Both the position numbers and the translations under genes were made by a program. Positions 27,175-35,459 of a DNA stretch of 64,000 nt are shown here, piece after piece. The notes beneath the pieces are model-generated. The model saw nothing but the letters and a program-made list of their open reading frames with translations, searched no databases and had not been told where the DNA came from. Source of the DNA: Neorhizobium galegae bv. orientalis str. HAMBI 540. GTDB lineage: Bacteria; Pseudomonadota; Alphaproteobacteria; Rhizobiales; Rhizobiaceae. Location of the stretch: assembly GCF_000731315.1 (NCBI RefSeq), contig NZ_HG938353.1, positions 3,286,001-3,350,000 on the forward strand. Direction: 5' to 3'. Within the stretch, counting starts at the first letter, position 1. Every line of letters begins with the position of its first letter.

Positions 27175-29253
27175 CTACGGTCTCCGGAACAGCGCCAAGC
27201 TGCGGCCCTCGAGCTCGAAATCCTTCTCCTTGGTAATCACCAGACCGCGCTTGGAAAGGTCGGACGTGGTCAGTTCCAGCACCCAGCCGCCCTCGCCGAA
27301 CTGCGGGATGCGGAACGGGACATTGCCCTCGAACGGGTTGAAAAGGAGGAGCACGTCGTGCCAGACGCCCTCTTCTTCCTTGAGATCGGGCCTGCCGATA
27401 TAGAGGCCGAGTGTCGAGCCCTCGTCCCACTGCTCCGGGGTCTGAAAACCGCCGCCGGCGTTGAACCATTTGATGTCCAGGCCGTCGCGCCAGTTTTCCC
27501 GGCGCAGCAGCGGCTGTTCGCGGCGCAGCCTGATGATCTGGCGGGTGAACTCGCGAAGCTCTTCGCAAGTCTCCGGCAGGTCCTCCCAATGAACCCAGGA
27601 GATTTCGCTGTCCTGGCAATAGCCGTTGTTATTGCCCATCTGGCTGCGGCCAAATTCGTCGCCGGCGAGCAGCATCGGCGTGCCGTGCGAGAAGAACAGG
27701 GTGGCGAGGAAATTGCGCTTCTGGCGATCACGTACCGCGTTGATGCCCTCGTCCTCGGTTGGACCTTCGGCGCCATAATTGTAGCTGCGATTGTCGTTGT
27801 GGCCGTCGTTATTGTCCTCGCCGTTCGCCTCGTTGTGCTTGTCGTTGTAGGAGACGAGATCATTCAGGGTAAAACCATCATGGGCTGCGATAAAGTTGAC
27901 GCTTGCCCACGGGCGGCGGCCGCGCTGGTCGTAGAGATCGCCGGAACCGAGCAGGCGGGCGGCGAAGTCCGTGGAGACATTGGTGCCCTTCCAGTATTCG
28001 CGCACCGTATCGCGGTACTTGTCGTTCCACTCCGCCCAGCCCGGTGGGAAACCGCCGACCTGGTAGCCGCCGGGACCGATATCCCAGGGCTCGCCGATCA
28101 GCTTCACCCTGGAAAGCACCGGATCCTGGGTGATCGCGTCGAAGAAGCCGCCGCGCTCGTCGAAACCCTCCGGTTCGCGGCCGAGGATCGTACCGAGATC
28201 GAAACGGAACCCATCGACATGCATGCTCTCGGTCCAGTAGCGCAGGGAATCCATGATCAGCTGCAGCACGCGCGGGTGCGAGGTATTCACCGTGTTCCCG
28301 GTGCCGGTGTCGTTGATGTAATAGCGGTGCTGGTCGGGCATGGTCCGATAGTAGGAGAAATTGTCGATGCCCTTGAAGGAGAGCGTCGGCCCAAGCTCGT
28401 TGCCCTCAGCCGTGTGGTTGTAGACCACGTCCAGGATAACCTCGATGCCCGCATCGTGGAACGAGCGCACCATGTCACGGAACCCCTGGATGCCCTTGGG
28501 GCCATAATAGCGGGATGCCGGCGCGAAGAAGCCAAGCGTGTTGTAGCCCCAGAAATTATGCAGGCCCTTGTCCAGCAGATGTTGATCGTCGGGGAAATAA
28601 TGGACCGGCATCAGTTCGACCGAAGTGATGCCGAGGCTCTTGATGTAATCCACCGAGGCCTTGTGCCCCATGCCCTCGAACGTTCCGCGCAGGTCCTTCG
28701 GAATGCCTGGGTTGAGCTGGGTGAAGCCCTTCACATGGGTCTCATAGACGATCGTCGCCGGCCAGGCGACGTTCGGCCGATTCTGATCCTTCCAGTCGAA
28801 CTCGTTCGGATCGATGACCCGGCATTTCGGCATGAACGGCGCGCTGTCGCGCTCATCGAAGGTCAGGTCCTTGTCTTCATGCAGAAGGTCATAGGCGAAA
28901 TGCGCCGCGTTCCAGTCGACATCGCCGACGAATTCCCGCGCATAGGGATCGATCAGCAGCTTGTTCGGGTTGAAGCGATGACCGTTTTCCGGATCGTAGG
29001 GGCCGTGGACACGGAAGCCGTAGAGGGCGCCCGGCTTCAGCCCCGGCACATAGCCGTGCCAGATCTCATGAGTATATTCCGGGAGCTCGAGCCTGGCGAT
29101 CTCTATCTTGCCGCTTGGGTCGTAGAGACACAGCTCGACGCGCTCGGCATGGGCCGAGAAAATCGCGAAATTGACGCCCTCGCCGTCAAAGTTGGCACCT
29201 AGCTGAAGCCAGGAGCCGGGCTCGATGACAAAATGGTTCGATTTCGTATCCAT
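27175..29253 (-). CDS. glgX: Glycogen debranching enzyme GlgX
   Basis: GH13 isoamylase-type debranching enzyme, 692 residues, acting on limit dextrin branches. N-terminal CBM48-like domain (GANFDGEGVNFAIFSAHAERVELCLY). The four GH13 regions are intact: DVVYNHTAEGN, GFRFDLGTILGR with the nucleophile Asp, KLIGEPWD with the acid/base Glu, and FIAAHDGFT. ATG 29253 is used; the GTG at 29295 would add 14 residues. Upstream (29308-29283) is GGAAC-N17-CATT, one base off the EcfG pattern. Convergent with glgA. Confidence 0.94.
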   Translation of the reverse strand: MDTKSNHFVIEPGSWLQLGANFDGEGVNFAIFSAHAERVELCLYDPSGKIEIARLELPEYTHEIWHGYVPGLKPGALYGFRVHGPYDPENGHRFNPNKLLIDPYAREFVGDVDWNAAHFAYDLLHEDKDLTFDERDSAPFMPKCRVIDPNEFDWKDQNRPNVAWPATIVYETHVKGFTQLNPGIPKDLRGTFEGMGHKASVDYIKSLGITSVELMPVHYFPDDQHLLDKGLHNFWGYNTLGFFAPASRYYGPKGIQGFRDMVRSFHDAGIEVILDVVYNHTAEGNELGPTLSFKGIDNFSYYRTMPDQHRYYINDTGTGNTVNTSHPRVLQLIMDSLRYWTESMHVDGFRFDLGTILGREPEGFDERGGFFDAITQDPVLSRVKLIGEPWDIGPGGYQVGGFPPGWAEWNDKYRDTVREYWKGTNVSTDFAARLLGSGDLYDQRGRRPWASVNFIAAHDGFTLNDLVSYNDKHNEANGEDNNDGHNDNRSYNYGAEGPTEDEGINAVRDRQKRNFLATLFFSHGTPMLLAGDEFGRSQMGNNNGYCQDSEISWVHWEDLPETCEELREFTRQIIRLRREQPLLRRENWRDGLDIKWFNAGGGFQTPEQWDEGSTLGLYIGRPDLKEEEGVWHDVLLLFNPFEGNVPFRIPQFGEGGWVLELTTSDLSKRGLVITKEKDFELEGRSLALFRRP

Positions 29254-29325
29254 GTCGCACCCAATTGAAAGACTGGCGTCATAATGGTGCGGCACAGCAT
29301 TTCGTTCCCTGGGCGGATAGATAAA

Positions 29326-29577
29326 CTAATTCCGCCGATGCGCATCGAGCGCGATCACCTTTTCGACTGCGGCGACATCCTCGGCGGTTGCAGCCGGGAT
29401 AGGGTCGCCGGCAATGGCTTCGAGCACTTCAGGCGCCAGCGCACCATTGCGGATGACATATTCCAGTGCCTCGCGGGTCTGCCGTTCGGCCTTCAGCTGG
29501 GCGTAAAGGGCAAGGATCAGCCGGTCGCGCACATCGCGCTGACCCTGATTGCCGCCCGATCTGGCAAATTCTGCCAT
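29326..29577 (-). CDS. Small hypothetical protein, stress-regulated
   Basis: Protein of 83 residues, mostly helical and charged (RDRLILALYAQLKAERQTREALEYV), then an Ala/Pro/Glu-rich tail. Not recognised. ATG 29577 with GGAGG six bases upstream, and an EcfG-type promoter 31 bases upstream. Confidence 0.65.
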   Translation of the reverse strand: MAEFARSGGNQGQRDVRDRLILALYAQLKAERQTREALEYVIRNGALAPEVLEAIAGDPIPAATAEDVAAVEKVIALDAHRRN

Positions 29578-29607
29578 GGTCTTCCTCCATGTTCTTGCTA
29601 AAGGGTG

Positions 29608-29632
29608 AACTTTCGGTCGCAGCGATTGTTCC
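29608..29632 (-). promoter_or_regulatory. EcfG-type promoter, possibly bidirectional
   Basis: Leftward: GGAAC (29632-29628), 16-base spacer, AGTT (29611-29608). The same block read rightward is TGAAC (29606-29610), 16 bases, TGTT (29627-29630), one base off consensus and pointing at the gene at 29693. Confidence 0.55.
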
Positions 29633-29692
29633 CTCTGCGAAAGGCTCCACTATCTCCTTGAAGAGGCGAGGTACGGATAAGGAGAGGAAACC

Positions 29693-29956
29693 ATGTCGAC
29701 GCTGACACCCCAGGAACTGGAAGGGCGATTGAATGCACATCGCGAAGTGCTCATCGAGCTCTTGTCCGCCATGATCGGCGGTGAAGTGACCATCACCTCA
29801 TTCCTCAGACGGCTGCGCGACGACGCCACGTTCAAGGATAATGAGGAGGACCCGGGCCTGTTGCCGGATGGAGCCTTCGCGATCGAGAATTCTGCCGCCC
29901 GCGAGGTTCGTTCGATCCTAGACGCTGCCCGCGCTCGGGCGGAAGCGGACAAATAG
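29693..29956 (+). CDS. Small hypothetical protein
   Basis: Protein of 87 residues, helical, acidic (TPQELEGRLNAHREVLIELLSAMIGGEVT, later NEEDPGLLPDGAFAIENSAAREV). The centre is mildly amphipathic but no membrane span is clear. Not recognised. ATG 29693 with AAGGAGAGG upstream. It is divergent from the 83-residue gene, and the shared gap carries an EcfG-type site usable on both strands. Confidence 0.65.
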   Translation: MSTLTPQELEGRLNAHREVLIELLSAMIGGEVTITSFLRRLRDDATFKDNEEDPGLLPDGAFAIENSAAREVRSILDAARARAEADK

Positions 29957-30021
29957 CAACGTCCTGTTAACCAAGCGATTTCACATTTAGGGCGATCCCG
30001 CCACGTTTATGGCCATTTCGT

Positions 30022-30046
30022 GGAACTACAATACGACTTTCTCGTT
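30022..30046 (+). promoter_or_regulatory. EcfG-type promoter for the 25-residue ORF
   Basis: GGAAC (30022-30026), 16-base spacer, CGTT (30043-30046). The only open frame between it and the next gene on this strand is the mini-ORF at 30076. Confidence 0.6.
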
Positions 30047-30075
30047 CATTCACGACCGAAGCGATGGAGGCGACG

Positions 30076-30153
30076 ATGGTCAGAGAATGGGTAGAAGCGG
30101 CAGGCTTTGTGCTGGTGATCGCCGCCTGTTACATGATGGTCATCCCGGTCTGA
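30076..30153 (+). CDS. Predicted 25-residue single-span membrane protein
   Basis: ATG 30076 to TGA 30153 encodes 25 residues: a short polar start (MVREWVEA), then one hydrophobic span (AGFVLVIAACYMMVIPV). GGAGG lies five bases upstream; the in-frame ATG at 30064 would give 29 residues. The EcfG-type promoter ends 29 bases before the start, so promoter, Shine-Dalgarno and ORF are all correctly spaced. A small stress-induced membrane peptide is the natural reading; the function is unknown. Confidence 0.55.
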   Translation: MVREWVEAAGFVLVIAACYMMVIPV

Positions 30154-30190
30154 GTTTTTTGAGCTCCTGGGGAGGAGAGCGGCCTTGAGG

Positions 30191-31255
30191 TCAAGGCCCA
30201 CTGCTCTCGCGGCTGGCAAAGAAGGCCGCGAGAGCCGCAAAATCTTCTTCATTCAATTTTTTTGCCACCTCCGTCATCAGGTGGCTGAAGGAAGACCCGC
30301 CTCGGACACCTGCGTGGAAGAGGCGGAGCTGGCGCTCCAGATAAGGAGCGTTTTGACCTGAGATGCGCGGATAGGCAGGATTGCCGCCGGGTTTTTCGTG
30401 GCAACTGAGGCAGGCGGGAATTTTGTCTGCCGCTCTTCCCCTTTCCGCAATCTCGCGGCCCTTTTCCACGAGCTGTGCGTCCCAAGGCGCAGCGGGTCGC
30501 GGCGGCCTCGCCTGCTTGGCATAATAGCTTGCAAGCTCCGGCAGGCTCTCGTCGGGCAAAGTCCCGATCGCAACCTTCATGATGCCGCTCGCCCTTTCAC
30601 TATGCGCATAGGCGCGCAGGCTGTTGAGCAGGTAGGCTTCCGACTGGCCGGTCAGTCGCGGGATGATGCTGTTGCCGTTGAGCCGCTTTTCCGCATGGCA
30701 GCTTTCGCAGGTGATCGGTAGCGGAGAGACTTCCCCCGCGGTACCGATACCGTGAAGGCCGGACGCCTGCAGATAGGCACCGCTGTCCATGCCCGGCAGC
30801 TTTCGCAGAAACGCCACCATATCCCAGACTTCGTCGTCGCGCACCTGCGCGGGCCAGGCCGGCATGCCGGTGAAGCGTACGCCGTGCTTGACGATCTCGA
30901 AGAGCTGCGCATCGCTCCAGGTGGGAACCACCGTCTTCAGATCCGGCGGTGGTGGCAGCATGGCGAGCACGGCGCCGGAGCGCCCCTGCGCGGGCGAGCC
31001 ATGACAGATCGCGCAGCCGGTCTCGAAATGCCCTGCCGCCGGCGGCAGCAGTGCCGGATTGTCGAGCGGCGGCGCTTCGGTGGAAAGAGCCGCAGTCCGG
31101 ATCGAATTGCGCATCACCCAGTGCAGGAACCAGTCGGTCATTCCCCAATGACCGGTGCTCGCCTTGACGCTCATCAGCCCGGACCAGGCGAACCCGAGCC
31201 CCAGCAAAGGCGCCACGATCACCAGGATCGCAAGATATTTCCAGCGAATTGTCAT
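30191..31255 (-). CDS. Membrane-anchored tri-haem cytochrome c
   Basis: Protein of 354 residues. One N-terminal membrane anchor (residues 7-28), then a periplasmic part with three CxxCH haem sites: CAICH (81-85), CESCH (183-187) and CLSCH (282-286). Candidate axial Met residues occur after each. This resembles cytochrome c subunits of alcohol/aldehyde dehydrogenases and of terminal oxidases, but no partner gene is adjacent. ATG 31255 with GGAG upstream; the frame stays open to 31585, including an in-frame ATG near 31423. An EcfG-type promoter at 31499-31475 would give a leader of over 200 bases. Confidence 0.85.
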   Translation of the reverse strand: MTIRWKYLAILVIVAPLLGLGFAWSGLMSVKASTGHWGMTDWFLHWVMRNSIRTAALSTEAPPLDNPALLPPAAGHFETGCAICHGSPAQGRSGAVLAMLPPPPDLKTVVPTWSDAQLFEIVKHGVRFTGMPAWPAQVRDDEVWDMVAFLRKLPGMDSGAYLQASGLHGIGTAGEVSPLPITCESCHAEKRLNGNSIIPRLTGQSEAYLLNSLRAYAHSERASGIMKVAIGTLPDESLPELASYYAKQARPPRPAAPWDAQLVEKGREIAERGRAADKIPACLSCHEKPGGNPAYPRISGQNAPYLERQLRLFHAGVRGGSSFSHLMTEVAKKLNEEDFAALAAFFASRESSGP

Positions 31256-31474
31256 CGGCCACTCCTCCCCAAAGCCGGCTCGGCGCTGTTTGCCATCCGG
31301 CGAGCAGCGCCAGGCCCCTGCCTGTGGGTCCGCAAGGGCGAAAGAGTCACAGCGAGGCAGCACGTCTCGGCCTTCACCGTAAAACGGATGGGGACAAAGG
31401 GAAAGCAACGCGCCCCGCGGCATCGTGAGAAACGTTAGCGACTTCAGCGGAAGAGCCGGGAAAATTCGACACCA

Positions 31475-31499
31475 AACGTACCATCGGGAATTTTGTTCC
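31475..31499 (-). promoter_or_regulatory. EcfG-type promoter toward the cytochrome gene
   Basis: GGAAC (31499-31495), 16-base spacer, CGTT (31478-31475). Confidence 0.55.
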
Positions 31500-31539
31500 A
31501 GCGGCCGGATAACTTTGTGTAACCGACTGTGAAAAAGAT

Positions 31540-31564
31540 GGAACCAATCCTTCGACGACGGGTT
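31540..31564 (+). promoter_or_regulatory. EcfG-type promoter for the small gene and pfpI
   Basis: GGAAC (31540-31544), 16-base spacer, GGTT (31561-31564). Confidence 0.6.
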
Positions 31565-31614
31565 TGCTCTACTGTGAACGGGCAATCGCCCAGCGTTCGC
31601 GACGGGAGAAAATC

Positions 31615-31812
31615 ATGAGGCACTTTCTAGAAACGCTCAGAAACAAGCTCACCGGCACGCGCCCGAAGAAGACTTTCGCCGTAGCCCATCCGGAAGAACT
31701 GCAGGTTGTCGTGCCTGATGCCGTCCTCCTTCCGCTGCCCAAATCGCCGCGCGAAGAAATCAGCGTCCCCGCCTCCATCAACGGCCGGGATCTCTCGACC
31801 GGCCGGCTTTGA
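31615..31812 (+). CDS. Small hypothetical protein
   Basis: Protein of 65 residues with a basic N-terminal half (MRHFLETLRNKLTGTRPKKTF) and a Pro-rich end. Not recognised. ATG 31615 with GGGAG upstream; first gene of a probable two-gene operon with the PfpI protein 52 bases downstream. Confidence 0.65.
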   Translation: MRHFLETLRNKLTGTRPKKTFAVAHPEELQVVVPDAVLLPLPKSPREEISVPASINGRDLSTGRL

Positions 31813-31864
31813 GGTCGGTCGAGACTTTGCGAACAATAGAACTGTCCAACAAAAGGAGACCAGT

Positions 31865-32425
31865 ATGACCACCATCGAGTCCGCCAACATCCTGATCCTC
31901 GCGGCAGACGGTTATGAGCGATCGGAACTGCGCGTCCCGCTGGAGGAACTGAGAAACCGCGGAGCCGACGTCAAGATCGCGTCCATCAAGGCAGGAGAGA
32001 TCAAGAGCTGGGACAAAAAGGACTGGGGCGATACCGTATCGGTCGATATGGAGGCCAAGAACGTCAAGGCGGAGGACTTCGACGCCCTCGTGCTGCCGGG
32101 TGGCCAGATCAACCCCGACATCCTGCGTGACAACGAAGATGCGATGAAGGTCGTGCGCGACTTCGTGAAAAGCGGAAAGCCGGTCGCGGCGATCTGCCAT
32201 GGCCCGTGGTTGCTGGTGGAGGCCGATGCCCTTCGGGGGCGCAAGGCGACGTCCTATCATTCGATCCGCACCGACATCCGCAACGCCGGCGCATCCTGGA
32301 GGGATGAGGCGGTGGTGGTGGACAACGGCATCATCACCTCGCGCTCGCCCGAAGATCTGCCGCAATTCGTGGCGAAGATTGTCGAGGAGGTCCAGGAAGG
32401 GCGGCACAATCGCCGGGCAGCGTAA
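31865..32425 (+). CDS. PfpI/DJ-1 family protein (YhbO/YraA-like)
   Basis: Class I glutamine-amidotransferase-like protein, 186 residues. The nucleophile elbow is AAICHGPWLL (Cys111-His112), with Glu18 in DGYERSEL as the third conserved residue. Members of this group are described as deglycases, chaperones or proteases that protect against carbonyl and oxidative stress; which applies here cannot be told. ATG 31865 with AAGGAG upstream. Probably transcribed from the EcfG-type promoter before the 65-residue gene. Confidence 0.88.
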   Translation: MTTIESANILILAADGYERSELRVPLEELRNRGADVKIASIKAGEIKSWDKKDWGDTVSVDMEAKNVKAEDFDALVLPGGQINPDILRDNEDAMKVVRDFVKSGKPVAAICHGPWLLVEADALRGRKATSYHSIRTDIRNAGASWRDEAVVVDNGIITSRSPEDLPQFVAKIVEEVQEGRHNRRAA

Positions 32426-32444
32426 ATTGACGTCAGCTCGGCTC

Positions 32445-32475
32445 CGGCCGCCCGCAACCTCCTCGCGGGCGGCCG
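32445..32475. terminator. Hairpin between convergent pfpI and topoisomerase genes
   Basis: Perfect 11-bp stem CGGCCGCCCGC/GCGGGCGGCCG with a 9-base loop. No T-run on either side, so terminator activity is uncertain. Confidence 0.5.
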
Positions 32476-32485
32476 ACGCAGAGGT

Positions 32486-33526
32486 CTAGACGTCCTTTAG
32501 AAAAGCGAGAAGCCGCCGTTCGTCGGCGCGCAACTCCTTCGGCCGCGTCAGCGCCACCTTATCCCTCATCACTTTTTCCAGCGGCGAGACATCCTCCGAA
32601 AGTGCGAGAATGCTCGGGTGGATATAGCTTGAGCGACAGACCGCCGGCGTGTTGTGCAGGGCTTCCGCCGCCGCCTTGCACATCGCCTTGATCTTCGGGC
32701 GCCCGCCCTCCTCCACCACCTCCCAGGCCGCCATCAAGGCAGCGAGACTGCCACCCCAGGTGCGGAACGTCTTGGCCGAGACGGCGAACCCTGCGGCCTT
32801 GGCGAGATAGGCGTTGAGCCTGCCTGAATCGATCGGATGCGGCACGCCCTCCTCGTCCGGCCAGGAAAAGAGCTGCCGGCCCGGCAGGTCGGCGATCTCC
32901 TCCAGGATGCGCTGCAGACGGGGATGCTTCAGCGTGTGCTGGACGCATTTGCCGCCCTTGGCGACAAAGCGCAGCATGATCGCCTCGCCCGACAACGTCA
33001 TGTGGCGCTTCAGGAGCGTAGTCGCGCCGTAGGTCTTGTTCTCCTTGGCGTAGAGACGGTTGCCGACCCGCAGATGGGTCGCGTCCATCAGTGCCACCAG
33101 CGCGGCGATCACCGCATCGGACTTATCGAGGCCAAGCTCCAGGTCGCGTTTCGCCTTGCGGCGGATGCGCGGCAAGGCCTCGCCGAACCGGACGAGCTGA
33201 TCGAATTTGCGTTCGCTGCGGAAATTCTGCCAGTCGGGATGATAGCGATACTGCTTGCGGCCGCGCGAATCGTAGCCCGTCGCCTGCAGATGTCCGCGGG
33301 GATCGAGGCAGATCCAGACATTTTCATAAGCGGGCGGCAGGCCGAGCGAAGAGATCCTCAAGCGATGCTCGGGATCGGCGAGCAAGGTGCCGTCCGGCAG
33401 GCGGTAGGTGAAGCCCTTGCCGCGCCTGAGCCGGCGGATGCCCGGCTCCGTGTCGGTGACATAAGTAAGGCCGATTGTCTTGAGGGAATCTTGATCGATG
33501 TCGATCGTGGTGAGCATAGCGTCCAT
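32486..33526 (-). CDS. DNA topoisomerase IB
   Basis: Poxvirus-type topoisomerase IB, 346 residues. The N-terminal domain has GKGFTYRLPDG and YENVWICLDPRGHLQATGYDSRGRKQYRYH; the catalytic core has LRVGNRLYAKENKTYGATTL with the first Arg, KTFRTWGGS, and the active Tyr301 in VCRSSYIHP. It relaxes supercoils by single-strand cleavage. The EcfG-type promoter places the transcript start only about 3-5 bases before ATG 33526, so either the mRNA is nearly leaderless or the ATG at 33517 is used. Confidence 0.93.
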   Translation of the reverse strand: MDAMLTTIDIDQDSLKTIGLTYVTDTEPGIRRLRRGKGFTYRLPDGTLLADPEHRLRISSLGLPPAYENVWICLDPRGHLQATGYDSRGRKQYRYHPDWQNFRSERKFDQLVRFGEALPRIRRKAKRDLELGLDKSDAVIAALVALMDATHLRVGNRLYAKENKTYGATTLLKRHMTLSGEAIMLRFVAKGGKCVQHTLKHPRLQRILEEIADLPGRQLFSWPDEEGVPHPIDSGRLNAYLAKAAGFAVSAKTFRTWGGSLAALMAAWEVVEEGGRPKIKAMCKAAAEALHNTPAVCRSSYIHPSILALSEDVSPLEKVMRDKVALTRPKELRADERRLLAFLKDV

Positions 33527-33535
33527 GGCCGATCA

Positions 33536-33561
33536 AACGGCGAGGCCCGCGCCTTCGTTCC
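33536..33561 (-). promoter_or_regulatory. EcfG-type promoter for topoisomerase IB
   Basis: GGAAC (33561-33557), 17-base spacer, CGTT (33539-33536), only nine bases from the annotated ATG. Confidence 0.65.
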
Positions 33562-33582
33562 GGCACTCTCCAAGATAAACAG

Positions 33583-35292
33583 CTAGATAGCGATGTCCTT
33601 GAGATTTTCGGCGCCCTCGCCTCGCTGGAAGGCGGAGCGCGGCGCGTTCAAGGTCCAGCAAAGCCCCTCCTTGCGGAAGTCGACCTCGACACGGCCCGCA
33701 AAAGCCGCTGCCGCATGGCGCTTGATGATCGTCGTCCCGAACCCGGTGCGGGAAGGCTCATGGACCGCGGGGCCGTTTCTCTCCTCCCAGACGAGCTCCA
33801 GCCGGCTTTCACCGTCGTCCTCCTCGGCCAGATCCTTCCAGGCGATGAGCACCTTGCCCTGCGGCACCGACAGCGCTCCGTATTTTACCGAATTGGTCGC
33901 AAGCTCATGGAGGATGAGGCCAAGGTTCTGGACCGCTTCGGCCTTCAGGATAAAATCTGCGCCCTGCAGCTCGACCCGGTCGGCCGCGTCCGCGAACGTG
34001 CTCATGTGGATTTCGATGACGCGCCGGATAGAGACCCCCGCCCACTGCTCCTTCGCCAACGCCTCGATCGATTTCCCGAGACCCTGTAGGCGCGTGCTGA
34101 TCGCCTTCTGGAATTCCTCCATCGTGGTGTCCTGGCGCGCCAGCTGGCGCATCATCGCCTGGATCAGTGTGAGGATGTTCTTGGTCCGGTGTACGAGTTC
34201 ATGCAGGATGAGGTGAATACGGTCTTCCGCCTCGCTGCGGTCGAAGGAGGCATTCGAAAGTGCTACTGCGACCTGGTTGGCTTCCCGGATCTTCGTCTCC
34301 ACCGGAGAAACGATCTCGCCCTTGCCGATCCGCTCGGCCATTTCGGCGATCTGCCGGATCGGGATGCGAAGCTGGCGGCCGACGAGCCATGCAATCAGCA
34401 TTCCGACGGCAAGGAAGATCGCGCCGCCGGCAATCAACTGCCGCCATGTCGTCAGGATACTCGCCTGAGCCGCATCGATCGGTCCCCAGACGATGGCCTT
34501 CCATGTCCAGCCGGTGATCTGCGCGTAGCCGTACATCTGCCGGCGGTGACCATCGACATCTTCGATCGTACCCTTGAAGCCCGTCATCAGCTTCAGCGTA
34601 TCGGACGGAAACGCGGTGCCGGAACTGAGCGCGTGGGCGCCGAGCGAAGTCACCACCTTTCCGGCTCCATCGACGATCGCAACCGACCAGCCGACAGGAA
34701 GACCTTCCGTCGAGACGAGCTTCTGCAGGTCCTCAGCGTTCTGCGTCATGATCATCGCAGCGCCGGAATAGGAAATCTCCTTGGGGAGGGGCATCGTGAT
34801 GTTGAAGACATGCTTGCCGCTGGTGGCGCCGAAAAAGACGTTGGAGACCTCAGTCACCCCGTTGTTCATAGCCGATTGGAGCGCCGGCATATTGGAGATC
34901 TTGCCGAGCGGCGCGTCGAACTCCACGCGTGTGTTGAGTCGCTGCTGCCCATCCGCATTGACGACGAGGATATAGAGCGAATCGGACCGGAGGCTGTTCT
35001 GGGTTCGGTTGTGGAAGGCCCGCAGATCGCCGGTCTCAAGCTCCGGCGACGTAATCAGCAGCCTCAGCGTCGTCGCCATGTCCTGCAGCTCACGGTCGAT
35101 CGATCGGGCGACGAGCTGGGCATCCTCGGCGGTTTCGCTCGCAAGAATCTCCCGCTCGTTCGCCTCCAGCTCCATCATCAGATAACCGACGAAAATCAGC
35201 AAAGGCAATGCCACGCCAGCCGCCAGAGCGACCAGGTATGCACCGATCGGCGCCGTCGGGAAAAACCGCGAAATTCTAACCATTCCGCGCAT
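33583..35292 (-). CDS. HWE-family membrane sensor histidine kinase
   Basis: Sensor kinase of 569 residues. Membrane helices at about 17-40 and 285-305 enclose a periplasmic Cache-like sensor; a HAMP segment follows. The kinase core is of HWE type: HELVHRTKNILTLIQAMMRQLA with phospho-acceptor His368, HELATNSVKYGALS (His462, Asn467) and LVWEERNGP (Trp502, Glu504). In alphaproteobacteria many HWE/HisKA2 kinases feed PhyR and the EcfG stress response, which fits this neighbourhood, but no PhyR gene is nearby. Starts at 35292 or 35283. Not a hybrid kinase; no receiver domain. Confidence 0.9.
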   Translation of the reverse strand: MRGMVRISRFFPTAPIGAYLVALAAGVALPLLIFVGYLMMELEANEREILASETAEDAQLVARSIDRELQDMATTLRLLITSPELETGDLRAFHNRTQNSLRSDSLYILVVNADGQQRLNTRVEFDAPLGKISNMPALQSAMNNGVTEVSNVFFGATSGKHVFNITMPLPKEISYSGAAMIMTQNAEDLQKLVSTEGLPVGWSVAIVDGAGKVVTSLGAHALSSGTAFPSDTLKLMTGFKGTIEDVDGHRRQMYGYAQITGWTWKAIVWGPIDAAQASILTTWRQLIAGGAIFLAVGMLIAWLVGRQLRIPIRQIAEMAERIGKGEIVSPVETKIREANQVAVALSNASFDRSEAEDRIHLILHELVHRTKNILTLIQAMMRQLARQDTTMEEFQKAISTRLQGLGKSIEALAKEQWAGVSIRRVIEIHMSTFADAADRVELQGADFILKAEAVQNLGLILHELATNSVKYGALSVPQGKVLIAWKDLAEEDDGESRLELVWEERNGPAVHEPSRTGFGTTIIKRHAAAAFAGRVEVDFRKEGLCWTLNAPRSAFQRGEGAENLKDIAI

Positions 35293-35459
35293 TTACCCTA
35301 TAGAAGAAAGCTGCAGGTGCCTGTGCCACCTGCCGGCATTATCCATTTCCGTATCCCGCCATCTGCTAATATTCTAGCGGGGTCTTTTCTAACTGGTTTT
35401 GAAGGCCGGGCCAAGGATTGATTGCCGGCGATATGTTTTTTCGGAAAGACTGCTGCGGT

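Larger units (their letters stand above)
31256..31614. other. 359-bp gap with divergent promoters and a long leader
   Basis: It contains two EcfG-type promoters facing apart (31475-31499 leftward, 31540-31564 rightward). The left part (31256-31470) would be the untranslated leader of the cytochrome gene. It stays open in the cytochrome frame, so an N-terminal extension is possible, but no Shine-Dalgarno supports it. Confidence 0.5.

Noticed and set aside
27166..29202. 678-residue ORF antisense to glgX
   Set aside because: GC-rich DNA often leaves the opposite strand open; the glgX frame has all four GH13 regions.
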